Assembly: GCF_006170445.1 (NCBI RefSeq)
Contig: NZ_VCNA01000002.1
Coordinates: 62,001 to 126,000, forward strand
DNA length: 64,000 bases
Reading direction: 5' to 3'
Source: Brevibacillus dissolubilis
GTDB taxonomy: Bacteria; Bacillota; Bacilli; Brevibacillales; Brevibacillaceae
Under the pieces are notes generated by a model. That model was not told the DNA's origin. It did not search any database and worked only from the letters and a program-made list of their open reading frames with translations. The position numbers were made by a program, and so were the translations under genes. How positions within the stretch are numbered: the first letter of the stretch is position 1; each line of letters opens with the position of its first letter. This document shows positions 12,701 through 18,789 of the stretch, piece after piece.

Positions 12701-14634
12701 ATGTCGATGTAGTTGGTGTTCTTCACGACACGGTTGACGTTGGTATGCAAGGTGACGATCCCTTTTGGTTTACCGGTCGTACCAGAGGTGTATATGATAT
12801 AGCAACGATCTTGTGAGTCGTTCACAAGCACAGGGTTCGTGGTATCGTTTGCATCGATGGCCGGGTCTTCCAGCTTGATGACTTGTCCATGGAAAGATAC
12901 GAGGTCAGCCATGTGGGACTGGCTGAGCAATACGTTCGCCTGTGTATCTTCGAGCATGAATGAAATCCGCTCAGCCGGGAATTCCGGATCAATCGGCAGG
13001 TAGGCTCCGCCCGCTTTCAAAATCCCCATGATGCCAATGATCATCTCAAACGAACGATCGGCGATCAAACCGACGACATCCTTGCGCTTCACTCCCGCTT
13101 TACGCAGGTGGTGAGCCACTTGGTTGGCCCGTTCGTTCAGCTCTGCGTATGTCATCGTTTTGGATTCAAATACCAGTGCGGTACGCTCAGGGGTCAATGC
13201 CACCTGCTGCTCAAAGCATTCATGGATCGTCTTCTCACGCGGGTAGTCTGTGATCACTTCACTGAATTCCCCTAGGATCAGATCTTTTTCTGCATCTGTC
13301 AGCATCTGCAGCTCATCCACGCGCTTGTCCGGATGATGAATCGCATCCTCCATCAGATGGAATAGATGGTCGGTCAATTTATCAATATCAGCTTCTGTGA
13401 ATACGTCTGTTATGTAGTCAATCTCGATGGTAAGCAGGTCTTTATCATGATGGTCCTGGACGTGAAGCGCGATCTCCTCGGTCAGATGTCCCATGAACAA
13501 CTGGTCAAAGATATAGCGCACACCATCGATCTGTTCGAACCCAAGCACCTGGAATCCGGCAAAAAGTCGGAACAGACCGTTCACATCTGGGTGCTTCTCA
13601 CGGACTTCCTGCACGAGTTGGTTGTATGGATATTTCTGATGACGAAATAATTTCGTTTGCTTCTTCGCTACATTGCGGATAAAGGAGAGGATGTCCTGCT
13701 CAGGTTCTCCCTGCACGCGGAATGGCATCGTACTTACCAGCATCCCGATCATATCTTTTTCTTTCCGCTGGGTGCGGTTATAACAGGTTGTCCCAATCGT
13801 GATATCGGACTGTCCGGTCAAGCGGTAGACATACACATGGAACATGCTCATGAACAAGGTAAAAATACTGATATTGTGCTCTTTGCAGAAGGCCTGTGCC
13901 TCGTCACGCAGCGCTTGTGGTACGATGAAGCGCTTGCGTCGTGCTTTTGTGCTGACCGTAAACGCATCCTGTGTCTTCAGTCCTGTAAACTCAGACAGCG
14001 TGTCGAACTCCGCATGCCAGAATGCCCGGTCTTTTGCAAAACGTTCGGACTGCTCGTATTCCATCTCACCCTGGATATATTCTGTATAGGGTGCCGGTAT
14101 CGGATATTGCGTATTCTCTAATACATTCACATTGCGTACCAATTCCGTATAGAGCGTAATGATTTGGTTTACGATCTGGACGAACGCCATACCATCCATC
14201 AGGATATGGTGTACTTTGATGAACAGGTGTCCCTTTTGCTCGCTTTCTTTGATGACAGCGAACTCAAACAGATCCTGATCGATCATCGGGAGTGGCTGCT
14301 CGAACTGATTCTGTGCCCAAGCATCCAGCTCACTCCTATCTGCTGATCCACTGAAGTCGTAGTACGGAATGTTGACCGGCGTATAAGGTGCGAAATACTG
14401 GCGCGGCTCATTCCGTTCCTGATCCCATACGATGCGCAACCGGATGGAGTCATTCAGTTGGAGAAATGCTTGAATCGCTTGTTCCAAAAGCCCAAAATCC
14501 AATTGGTCTGCCTCTACATGCGCAAGACCCCCAATGTTCGAGATGCTGGTATTAGGAAAAAATTCCTCCGTAAACCAGATCCGCTTTTGGGGATGAGTTA
14601 GTTGATAAGTCTCGCTACTCCTCATTACTACCAT
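1..14634 (-). CDS. Non-ribosomal peptide synthetase, probable lipopeptide initiation subunit (partial, runs off left edge)
   Basis: The first 4878 codons are visible and open to the window edge. Domain order with rough residues: starter-like C (1-450, HHILMDG near 143), A1 (460-960), T1 (GGHSL near 1000), C2 (1075-1490), A2 (1500-2010), T2 (GGDSI near 2040), E1 (2100-2550, HHLVVDG), C3 (2575-3010, HHIILDG), A3 (3030-3540), T3 (near 3575), C4 (3630-4060), A4 (4090-4580), T4 (GGDSI near 4605), E2 (4670 to edge, HHLVIDG). Specificity codes read by alignment to GrsA are DGFFLGVVFK (Ile), DVKIFGAVQK (unassigned), DVWHFSLVDK (Ser) and DALFIGAIMK (hydrophobic or aromatic). Residues 2 and 4 are epimerized. 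ATG at 14634 has GGGGAGG only 3 nt upstream; the in-frame ATG at 14625 is 12 nt from it, so either could be used. The gene has its own AT-rich upstream region after a terminator. The first C domain has no upstream partner gene, which fits N-acylation. At least one more module or gene should follow to the left. Confidence 0.95.
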   Translation of the reverse strand, partial: MVVMRSSETYQLTHPQKRIWFTEEFFPNTSISNIGGLAHVEADQLDFGLLEQAIQAFLQLNDSIRLRIVWDQERNEPRQYFAPYTPVNIPYYDFSGSADRSELDAWAQNQFEQPLPMIDQDLFEFAVIKESEQKGHLFIKVHHILMDGMAFVQIVNQIITLYTELVRNVNVLENTQYPIPAPYTEYIQGEMEYEQSERFAKDRAFWHAEFDTLSEFTGLKTQDAFTVSTKARRKRFIVPQALRDEAQAFCKEHNISIFTLFMSMFHVYVYRLTGQSDITIGTTCYNRTQRKEKDMIGMLVSTMPFRVQGEPEQDILSFIRNVAKKQTKLFRHQKYPYNQLVQEVREKHPDVNGLFRLFAGFQVLGFEQIDGVRYIFDQLFMGHLTEEIALHVQDHHDKDLLTIEIDYITDVFTEADIDKLTDHLFHLMEDAIHHPDKRVDELQMLTDAEKDLILGEFSEVITDYPREKTIHECFEQQVALTPERTALVFESKTMTYAELNERANQVAHHLRKAGVKRKDVVGLIADRSFEMIIGIMGILKAGGAYLPIDPEFPAERISFMLEDTQANVLLSQSHMADLVSFHGQVIKLEDPAIDANDTTNPVLVNDSQDRCYIIYTSGTTGKPKGIVTLHTNVNRVVKNTNYIDINEDHTLLQLSNYAFDGSTFDIFGALLNGAKLVLMKKETVTDIVALSALIRDESVTAFFSTTALFNTLVEVAVESLQGVRKILFGGERCSVRHIRKALEFLGPDVLIHVYGPTETTVFATYYPINEVPEKAVTVPIGKPLANTELYVLDAQNKIQPIGVAGELCIAGDGVALGYLNREDLTAEKFVPHPFRPGKVMYRSGDLVKWLPDGNIEYLDRIDMQVKIRGFRIELGEIEAKLNDHEAVKEAVVIAREDEPGHRYLCAYVVVEQDQQELPNVSDWKAYLSQDLPHYMIPTHFVSLDKMPLTTNGKIDKRALPKPDTSLTASKEYVAPRTESEAKLAEIWQDVLGIERIGIHENFFELGGHSLKATVLVSQIHKAFGIHLSIRYVFQFQTIAEMIHLLESGMKEAAVTQMEEKTTFSSIEPVETRDYYPLSAAQRRMLITSQLEGASVTYNMPNLWKIEGEIDPARLERAIQILIDRHDSFRTSFVWVDGEPVQQIKPSIDFTLDHQVTTEEEIGVTVGKFVQSFELAKAPLFRAQLITYGEKKHLLMLDMHHIISDGVSIAVLFDEWSKLYVGEELPELRVQYKDFAVWQEELFKTDVMEIQEQYWLRHMDGEIPVLQLPTDFPRPAVQSFDGATVSFLTDAKLTQSLRDLAAQTGTTMYMVLLTAFQVLLSKYSGQHDILVGTAVAGRPHADLQSMIGMFVSTLVMRGYPEAEKTFAAFLEEMKEASLRANENQDYPLETMIEKLGIKRDLSRNPLFDVMFVLQNTPRSDLAFGDATVSPYPLSFDIAKFDLTFEVADYEDHYQFAFNYCTKLFKQETVERMLAHFVQILHAILHNPSVRLSEIDMLTVAEKETLLQEYNPAPTPYPADRTIHQLFEEQVSLRPDHPALYVEGQLLTYRELNEKANQLARHLREKGVQADQLVAIMADRSVEMIVSIFAILKAGGAYVSIDPIYPAERIGYMLTDSQAQILLTQRPYAENVPFDGHILLVDDESLYSGETANPDYKVQTTDLAYVIYTSGTTGKPKGVMVEHHGIPNLIQNIRTHYGMSEQDRVMQYASSSFDVSVKEIFMALLNGATLYVPTKETTQDPALYEAYMREHQITAAILPPVFAVHINPDQLTSLRLLFTGGSATTIEMVRTWSKRVRYVNAYGPTEASVQATGWIAEEREDGLITIGKPLDNVQLYVVNSAHQLQPIGVPGELCIGGVGLARGYLNRPELTAAAFVTNPYVPGELMYKTGDLVRWMPDGNIEYLGRLDDQVKVRGYRIELGEIEAQLLTHDEIIQTIVIPLTDEHGTTDLAAYLTATRELSVTELRQHIGKHLPSYMIPAYFVQLDEMPLTVNGKIDKKALPKPEGSKATGLEYTAPVTDTQAILADAWGSVLGIDRVGINDNFFEIGGDSIKAIQISARLHKEGLKLEMRDLFKHPTIAELSQFVKSVTTTFDQGMVEGEVPLTPIQHWFFATQDQDRHHFNQANMIFRAEGFDREKVAEVFGRIIEHHDALRMSYGFGTDGVIEQVNQGVTDAPFHLEEFDLTHVTEEKETAALIAKEADRLHAGIDLTGKGPLVQLGLFHTVQGDHLLIVIHHLVVDGVSWRILLEDFSTGYAQSLRGEAIVFPAKTVSFKEWATRLQSYATSKALLKEVPYWNQLEQTPIQALPRDEHTGENRKKDSSTLQIQLSKAHTKRLLTHVHHAYHTEINDLLLTALGMTLSAWTGADHQLILLEGHGREDIMEGMDITRTVGWFTSAYPVVIHTNQSDIAAQIKQVKETLRQIPNKGVGYGILQYLTPAEYRESLTFALQPEISFNYLGQFDQDSATEVFAASSMPSGEALSDQFVRGQQVEINGGIFGGKLQMALAYNHHAFGKATMKRLADQFKANLIAIIEHCAEQKVSEQTPSDVGARTLTIAEFEQIKATVQQQVKEAAITKAYPLSPMQEGMLFHAMLEPDSPAYFEQNCIPFTGRFDLALMEQSLHAVLARYDALRTVFVHEHLARPHQIVLRERTTTIHFEDWSTLGEEEQQARLTAFREQDKQRGFDLSRDVLLRISVFQTGVDTYRMLISFHHIILDGWCFVLVLDELLRTYHAALHQTQAQLGVVYPYSDYIGWLENQDREEALAYWQQYLAGYEHLATLPKWRTPKTSSYVQGSHIFFLDKATTAGLERLAKQHQTTLNNVFQSLWGILLGRYNGVTDVVFGAVVSGRNADVQGIEQIVGLFINSIPVRVQPNAAMSFVDLLKDVQAQSLASSAYDYLSLAETQALSSLKKDLLDHLVVFENYPTPDEEETAAGEERLRFDFAQMDAFEQTNYDFTVLVAPNDELYINFKYNAVVYDPQLVENIASHLSVLAQAIVTNPEAHIGTINILTDAEKHQVLGVFNDTEADFPRDKTIHQLMEATVARIPDQPAVYFQDQQLTYGELNHRANQVARTLRANGVTANSIVGIMAERSLEMIVGIMGIIKAGGAYLPLDPKHPQDRLEFTLEDSQAQVLLTQSHLIGVVAFDGLVIDLDQPDAYHEDGSNLEHINQPTDMAYVIYTSGSTGKPKGAMIEHWSVLNRLLWMDKAYPLGESDVILQKTPFTFDVSVWEMFWWSFVGAQVSYLIPEGEKEPATIVNEIERRRVTTMHFVPSMLHAFLEHIDINRSEISRLASLRHVFASGEALQVAHVERFNRLLHEAHGTKLINLYGPTEATVDVSVFDCSTGEALDTVPIGKPIDNTQLYVVSPENQLQPIGVAGELCIGGVQLARGYLNRPELTAEKFVENPFVPGERMYRTGDLTRWMPDGNIEYLGRIDHQVKIRGYRIELGEIETQILAHPDLKETVVVAREDHAGEKYLCAYIVATREITASEMREFLSEELPNYFIPSHFVQLESMPLSANGKIDRKALPTDGFIGSGTEYIAPRNEREEKLVTIWKELLGMEQVGVRDDFFVLGGHSLKATVLVSKLHKEFDTKIALRDIFTHTTVEQQAELIGQSQKQSYAAIQPVETRDYYPVSSTQKRVLIIAQMEGAETAYNMPVVLTLNGTIDAARLELALQELVQRHESLRTSFDWIDGEPVQRIHPEVRFEMPLTHLASDTVSRDELLSQAVQGFIRPFDLSQAPLIRAELVTFGEDDHALMIDMHHIISDGVSLNILFEELSQLYAGGQLPELRIQYKDFAAWQQAFYQTDAMKQQEAYWLEALSGEIPSLTLPTDFARPSVQSFEGDIVPFSIDKELVQELRRLASETGTTLYMVLLSAFQAMLAKYSGQEEILVGSPIAGRPHADLESIVGMFVGTLVLRGYPARHKTFDTFLQEMKETALHAFENQDYPFEELLDRLDVKRDMSRNPLFDVMFTLQNMGRASVSLDGVTATPYEGDLQLAKFDLTLAAEEGDDELVFYLNYCTKLFRADTMQRMAGHYTQVLRSIVSNHQIRLSEIDMVTDAEKEQLITAFNLNSMDYPQEATIHQIFEMQAANHPAHPALYYQGQQLSYQELNEKANQLARLLIAEGVKRDDIVAIMADRSLEMIIAIMAVLKAGGAYVPVDPVYPIDRIQYMLEDSQAKVLLTQSHLNEKVPTDIRVMNLDDASLYHGDTSNPEQGALATDLAYVIYTSGTTGKPKGVMLEHHGIVSLHTYVQSQFELGKKDRFTQFASFSFDASVLEIMMCLLSGATLYLPTQEIVQDPAAFGTFVETNQITVSFIPPVYITSVDPDQFKSLRLLITGGSASNKEIVQTWKDRLTYWNAYGPTESSIMATAWIARDRTDGVVPIGQPISNTQVYIVNTDNQLQPVGIPGELCISGTGLARGYFNRPDLTEQAFVQNPFVPGERMYKTGDLVRWLPDGNIEYLGRIDDQVKVRGYRIELGEIEAQLLTHEDVRETVVLAHTDERGQTELCAYLVASRNLPVAELRSHIGQHLPSYMIPAFFVQLDQMPLTVNGKIDKKALPKPDAAAMASGAEYTAPRNEIEAMLADCWQTVLGVARISIYDNFFEVGGDSIKAIQISARLNKQGCKMVISDLFKNPTIAELSKYIKTVTQTHDQGTVEGDVLLTPIQRWFFEEHQTDLHHFNQANMLYRQEGFDPDVLRQVFARLVEHHDALRMSFTMDADSLRQVNKGISDTNEHALQLEVIDLTQVADETILAERIEQEASRIQASIDLNGPLVKLGLFQTGAGDHLLIAIHHLVIDGVSWRILLEDFTSAYTQASQGEAITFPEKTTSFQEWAKQLDAYATSKALLQEKGYWNQVGQAQVRPLPTDHVISD
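3755..6930 (-). other. NRPS module 3 of left synthetase: C-A(Ser)-T
   Basis: Boundaries are approximate. C3 begins YPLSPMQEGMLFH, the form found after E domains (D-donor type), with HHIILDG intact. The A code DVWHFSLVDK is the Ser code known from EntF-type adenylation domains. The T domain near residue 3575 carries GGHSLKATV. Confidence 0.8.
6930..11430 (-). other. NRPS module 2 of left synthetase: C-A(unassigned)-T-E
   Basis: Boundaries are approximate. C2 has HHIISDG. The A domain backbone resembles GrsA in the ILPPVFAVHINPDQL stretch, but the pocket residues give DVKIFGAVQK, with Lys at position 239. I cannot match this code to a known substrate; the basic residue hints at an acidic or otherwise polar side chain. 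The T domain is the GGDSI type that precedes epimerization domains. The E domain (HHLVVDGVSWR) indicates a D-residue. Confidence 0.75.
11430..14634 (-). other. NRPS module 1 of left synthetase: Cstarter-A(Ile)-T
   Basis: Boundaries are approximate. The C domain opens with LTHPQKRIWFTEEFFPNTSI, which resembles C domains that acylate the first residue in Bacillales lipopeptides (family knowledge). Its active-site motif HHILMDG is intact. The A domain code, read from FDGSTFD onward, is DGFFLGVVFK, the classical Ile code of bacitracin-type synthetases. The T domain has the GGHSL serine. The condensation type is inferred from sequence resemblance only. Confidence 0.75.
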
Positions 14635-14804
14635 TATCCTCCCCGGTTCTCTTTATTCTCTTATGAATATTAATGATGTATTATTCACCATTATAATACA
14701 TAAGGCTTTAATTTTTGTAAATTCTTTGTTTATATTTTCCTATATTTCAATAATAACAGTGATAAGTTTAAACAAAAAGTCCTATTTTTATATATTTTTA
14801 TCAT
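14635..14804 (-). promoter_or_regulatory. AT-rich leader and probable promoter of the left NRPS gene
   Basis: This intergenic stretch is markedly AT-rich compared with the flanking genes. On the minus strand a TATAAT lies at 14695-14690, about 56 nt before the ATG. The best upstream element, TTTACA, is 20 nt away, longer than the usual 17, so the promoter call is tentative. A GGGGAGG ribosome binding site lies at 14644-14638. The long leader could carry further regulator sites; I see no clear operator palindrome. Confidence 0.35.
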
Positions 14805-14852
14805 AAATAAAAAAATCCTGGGTACAAAGAACGCTTTGTTTCCAGGATTTTA
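14805..14852 (-). terminator. Rho-independent terminator after the response regulator
   Basis: Perfect outer arms AAATCCTGG / CCAGGATTT with inner CAAAG/CTTTG pairing form a long hairpin around a short loop. On the minus strand it is followed by a TTTTTTTATTTATG tract. It lies 15 nt past the regulator stop codon and separates the regulator operon from the NRPS gene. Confidence 0.85.
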
Positions 14853-14866
14853 TCGGTATGAATTTT

Positions 14867-15541
14867 CTATGTAGTTAAAAATTTAGTTTGCTGCAAATAT
14901 AGGATGAACTTGGCCCGATCATTAATCCCTACCTTGCTATACATGTTACTGATATAGTTCTTGATCGTGCCTTCGGTCATCATCAGGGTGTTGGCGATCT
15001 GCCTGTTGGTCAGTCCCTGCAGCATCAGGGTCGCGATTTCACGTTCACGCTCGCTCAGCTCGATGCCTTGCTTGCGGATGTTGGTCATCTCAAGCTCACC
15101 CGTGGCGATGGCGGAGAGACTGTTCAGCTTTTCAGCCAGTTTTTTGGCTACTGGGACAGGCAGCATGAGCTGTCCGTGATAGGCTTTGCGGACGGAGTCG
15201 ACCAGATCGCTTGCCCGCATATCCTTGAGCAAGAAGCCGCTCGCTCCATTCAGCAACCCTTCCACTATATAATCGTAATCAGAAAAAGTCGTCAGGATAA
15301 TGACACACAGGTCAGGAGCAATCGCCTTGCACTGCTTGATGCTCTCAATCCCATTGAGCACAGGCATCTGAATATCCATCAAGACAATATCAGGGGAGAG
15401 CGTTCTGACCTGCTCGACCGCTTGCTGACCATCCTCAGCATAGCCGATGACTTCCATATCTTCTTCCAATCCAAAAATAACCTCCAGCCCGTCACGAAAC
15501 AGTGCCTGGTCATCCACGATCAGTATTCGTTTTACACTCAT
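14867..15541 (-). CDS. NarL/FixJ-family response regulator
   Basis: 224 aa. An N-terminal receiver domain (about 1-120) has the acidic pair D10/D11, phospho-acceptor D56 in LMDIQMP, and the conserved Thr and Lys (ILTTF, LLKDM). A C-terminal LuxR-type helix-turn-helix (about 155-215) carries LSEREREIATLMLQGLTNRQ and EGTIKNYISN. It should bind DNA as a dimer when phosphorylated. The start is set at MSVKRIL because GGGGGAGG lies 9 nt upstream; a longer frame begins inside the kinase gene and lacks such a site. It lies 41 nt after the kinase stop, so the two form a cognate pair with the kinase's HisKA_3 core. The adjacent NRPS operon is a likely target (inference). Confidence 0.93.
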   Translation of the reverse strand: MSVKRILIVDDQALFRDGLEVIFGLEEDMEVIGYAEDGQQAVEQVRTLSPDIVLMDIQMPVLNGIESIKQCKAIAPDLCVIILTTFSDYDYIVEGLLNGASGFLLKDMRASDLVDSVRKAYHGQLMLPVPVAKKLAEKLNSLSAIATGELEMTNIRKQGIELSEREREIATLMLQGLTNRQIANTLMMTEGTIKNYISNMYSKVGINDRAKFILYLQQTKFLTT

Positions 15542-15582
15542 TGATGAGTTCCTCCCCCCTTTGTCAGCCATCCCCACTCTCA

Positions 15583-18500
15583 TCAGACTGGCAGCGTAAT
15601 GGATAAGACACAGCCTTCTGTCTCTCCATCCTCGATATGAAACGACCCGTTGCACAGCTCGATCCTCTCTTTCATCGCCGTCAAGCCGAAGCCAAGCGAT
15701 GAGTCACCGAAGCGGTTTCCATTGCTCTCCAGGCGGAACCGGATCTGTCCGTCCTGCTCCCGGAGCATAAAGGAAAAACGGGTGCTCTGTCCGTGGCGAA
15801 AGCCGTTGGTCAGCGCCTCCTGCAAGGCGTGGTACAGAATTTTGTGCTTCACAGCGCCAACCGGTGTCACGATGTCCATCTCGTAGTTGATCACAGCACC
15901 GGTATATTGCTCGGTTTCTTTGATCAGCGTTTCCAGTGAAAAAAGGATATCTTCGTCCAGATCCCCCTCTTTTAACATACGGACGGTGCGCCGGACCTCT
16001 GTCAGACTCTGGCGGATCAGCTCCTGTAATTTTTCCATCCGCTCTACGGCACGCTCGATATCTTTGTTCAGCAACAGCTTGACCGATTCCATCTGAATAT
16101 TGGTAACGGTCAAGGTATGCCCGACGATATCATGCACATCGTGAGCAATCCGGTTGCGTTCTTCGAGGATGTTGACATTGGCCATCGCTTTGGCGGTCTC
16201 AACCATCGAGTCGCGGAGCTGGTGGTTCACTTCCTCCAGTTCGGCTGTCCGCTCGATGACCTTTTCTTCCAGCTCTTGATTCCAGCGCGCCAGCTGCAAG
16301 TGCATGCTGACACGAACCATCAGCTCATCCTTGCCGATCGGCTTGAGCAGATAATCATTGGCCCCGGCGTCGAAGCCTTTGATCAGATCGCTTACTTGGT
16401 TATTGGCGGTAAGCATCAGGATCGGCAGCTCGGTCAGGGAATACTGCTGACGAATCCGCTGACAGACCTCGATCCCTGAGAGCTTGGGCATCATCACATC
16501 CAGCAGGATCAAATCAGGCTTCATCCCCTCTTTGAGCAGACGGAGTGCTTCTGCGCCGCTTTGGGCCTCGTGTACGACACACGGCTCGTTATATAAATAG
16601 CTTTGCATCACCTGAAGATTGACCGGATCGTCGTCTACGATCAGAATCAACGGGGCTTTGGGTTGCAACGATGCGGCAGGATGCTCCAGCTTCTCCAGAG
16701 TGGCAGCCAATGGTATGAATGCAGGCGCAGCCTCCCTCAGATACTCCCCGTGCGCATGAGCGTACGTACCTGTACCCGACGATATCTTGGGTTCATGCAG
16801 CTCCAGCGTAAAATGAAAGGTGGAGCCTACTCCGACTGCTGATTCTACCCCCAGCTGTCCACCGTGCAATTCGACCAATTCCCTGCACACATGAAGCCCC
16901 AGACCACTGCCGATAAAATCCTGCTGCGCCCATACCCCTGCCTGCTCATAGGATTCAAAAATCCGCTCCATATGCTCCGGCTCAATCCCGCTTCCCGTAT
17001 CACTCACCTGAATCTCGATACGTTCCACCCGATCCACCATCCGTACGGACACACTGCCCGTATCGGTGAATTTGATCGAATTGCCGATTAGGTTATGGAA
17101 AATCTGCTGAAGCCGTGCTTCATCCGCATAGACGATCGTGTTGGGCGGGATATGGTGGCGCAGGGTCAGCTGTTTTTTCGAAGCAAGCGGTTGCAGCACC
17201 AGCAGGACGAACTCCACCACCTGTGCGAGATCGACGGGAACTTTACGCAGGGTGATCTGTTTTTCCTTGAGCTTGGAGTAGTCGAGGATGTCATTGACCA
17301 GCTGGACCAAGCGCCATCCACTGCTGATGATCAGCTGCAGATGATTGTTGGCCGCCGCCGGCAACGACCCGGCTACCCCTGTCCGAAGCGATTCCGCCAA
17401 GCCGATCATCCCGTGCAACGGTGTGCGCAGCTCATGGGAGGTCTGGGCAAAAAACTGGTCTTTGGCCTTGTCTAGCTCCAGCAGCCGTTCGGACAGGTCT
17501 TCGATCCGGACGAAGGCCTGTGCATATTTTTTGGACAGCATAAAAGATTGCGCCAGCATGAACAAGAACAGTCCATCTCCCGACATGAAGGTTCCCTGCA
17601 CAATCCCCAGCGTATACAATGCCTCGTTAATAAAGCCCAGGATGAGGAAAGCAAAGCCGATCATAAAGAGATACGTCCCCGGCGACTTCCTAAGCATCGC
17701 CTTCACCGCGACCCACACCGAATAGAACAAGACGAACAGGACAAACAGGATCAACACGACCAAAAACCGGTCAAATATTTTATTCGAAGTAAACAAAATC
17801 AGCGCGACAAATGGTGCACACGCAACCAAATACCATCGAACCAGCCTAAGCGAGGTCTCTCCTGGAAAGGTATAGCGGATGTACAGCAGCAGTGTCGAGG
17901 ACGCCAACGGAATCGTCAAATACATCAGCTTGTTCCGAATAAACCAGTCGAACTCGGGGAACGCCAGACCAAGCAGACGGTCTGATCCGGTCATGAAAAT
18001 ACGCAGGGCCACCAGCAGACAGGTCAGACCGAAGTAAAGCCCTGATAAATCTTTTCTGCGTACCAGGAAAAAGGCGATATGCGACATCCCCATGAACAGG
18101 ATGCCACCGAACAAAAGCCCGTCATAAGCGACTCCCCTCTCCCGCTGGCCGAGCAGATGCTCCTCTGTCCCAAAGACCAGACTGCGGGATTTGGCACTCC
18201 GGAAAAAATAATTGGAGACATGCAGGGTGATATGGACGGTATCCTGATCTAGTGTAAAAAACGTCACCTGTGTCAAAAAGCGCGGGACAGCCTCCTCTGC
18301 CGTCTTCCCTACCACACCTGCCTGTGACAGCAGCTGATCCTCGACAAAAAGCTGAAAGGACGTAAACATCTCCGTGGAGCGAATCCCATAACGCCCATGC
18401 AGCCCCTTGGTCTTGACCAAGAGATGCAGGGTGGCATATCCGTCTTCGGTAAGCTCTTGGCCCTCAACCTTTTTCCCGCGCCAGGCTCCAGGGACAGTAA

Positions 18501-18789
18501 GCGTTCCCGTTTTTGCCGGGGTGTTGGCGGCAGGGTCAAGGAATTGGGAAGTCGGCAACAGCGAAGACCAATAAAAGTCCCACTCCCCATCCAACGTAAT
18601 CGGCCCATCCTTGGCAAAATCCCAATCGGTTGCATCCAGCACACCATTGATTGCTTTGGGCGGTTTTTTTGCTTGGGCGGCTGTGGCTGATGATGATGTC
18701 TGGGGATTTGATGTACTGCATCCCGAACCGATGAGACCAAGGAGTCCACACAGGATGAGGAGAATGGTTAATCGGTGAAGCACTCTCAT
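15583..18789 (-). CDS. Membrane hybrid sensor histidine kinase with two kinase cores (7TMR-DISM / HisKA / REC / HisKA_3)
   Basis: 1068 aa. N-terminal signal sequence with a possible lipoprotein Cys at residue 24 (GSGC; not a perfect lipobox). It is followed by an extracellular jelly-roll-like sensor region (about 60-210) and seven hydrophobic segments (about 215-425) typical of 7TMR-DISM receptors. Then come a HisKA dimerization helix (FFAQTSHELRTPLHGM, His near 453), HATPase (N box near 573, DTGSGI near 600), a receiver domain (LILIVDDDP; Asp in LLDVMMP near 761), and a second, HisKA_3-type core (RNRIAHDVHD near 881) with its own HATPase (N box near 990). The second core is the type that pairs with NarL regulators, and one is encoded 41 nt downstream. 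The ATG directly follows the stop codon of the preceding gene, so translation is probably coupled. Confidence 0.93.
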   Translation of the reverse strand: MRVLHRLTILLILCGLLGLIGSGCSTSNPQTSSSATAAQAKKPPKAINGVLDATDWDFAKDGPITLDGEWDFYWSSLLPTSQFLDPAANTPAKTGTLTVPGAWRGKKVEGQELTEDGYATLHLLVKTKGLHGRYGIRSTEMFTSFQLFVEDQLLSQAGVVGKTAEEAVPRFLTQVTFFTLDQDTVHITLHVSNYFFRSAKSRSLVFGTEEHLLGQRERGVAYDGLLFGGILFMGMSHIAFFLVRRKDLSGLYFGLTCLLVALRIFMTGSDRLLGLAFPEFDWFIRNKLMYLTIPLASSTLLLYIRYTFPGETSLRLVRWYLVACAPFVALILFTSNKIFDRFLVVLILFVLFVLFYSVWVAVKAMLRKSPGTYLFMIGFAFLILGFINEALYTLGIVQGTFMSGDGLFLFMLAQSFMLSKKYAQAFVRIEDLSERLLELDKAKDQFFAQTSHELRTPLHGMIGLAESLRTGVAGSLPAAANNHLQLIISSGWRLVQLVNDILDYSKLKEKQITLRKVPVDLAQVVEFVLLVLQPLASKKQLTLRHHIPPNTIVYADEARLQQIFHNLIGNSIKFTDTGSVSVRMVDRVERIEIQVSDTGSGIEPEHMERIFESYEQAGVWAQQDFIGSGLGLHVCRELVELHGGQLGVESAVGVGSTFHFTLELHEPKISSGTGTYAHAHGEYLREAAPAFIPLAATLEKLEHPAASLQPKAPLILIVDDDPVNLQVMQSYLYNEPCVVHEAQSGAEALRLLKEGMKPDLILLDVMMPKLSGIEVCQRIRQQYSLTELPILMLTANNQVSDLIKGFDAGANDYLLKPIGKDELMVRVSMHLQLARWNQELEEKVIERTAELEEVNHQLRDSMVETAKAMANVNILEERNRIAHDVHDIVGHTLTVTNIQMESVKLLLNKDIERAVERMEKLQELIRQSLTEVRRTVRMLKEGDLDEDILFSLETLIKETEQYTGAVINYEMDIVTPVGAVKHKILYHALQEALTNGFRHGQSTRFSFMLREQDGQIRFRLESNGNRFGDSSLGFGLTAMKERIELCNGSFHIEDGETEGCVLSITLPV

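Noticed and set aside
1-14634. Left NRPS as LgrA, the gramicidin initiation enzyme
   Set aside because: It has no N-terminal formyltransferase domain, and it codes Ile-D-X-Ser-D-Z with E domains in modules 2 and 4, unlike the Val-Gly pair of LgrA.
15542-15655. Longer response regulator start at 15655
   Set aside because: The extra 38 residues read through the end of the kinase gene; GGGGGAGG sits correctly before the ATG at 15541.
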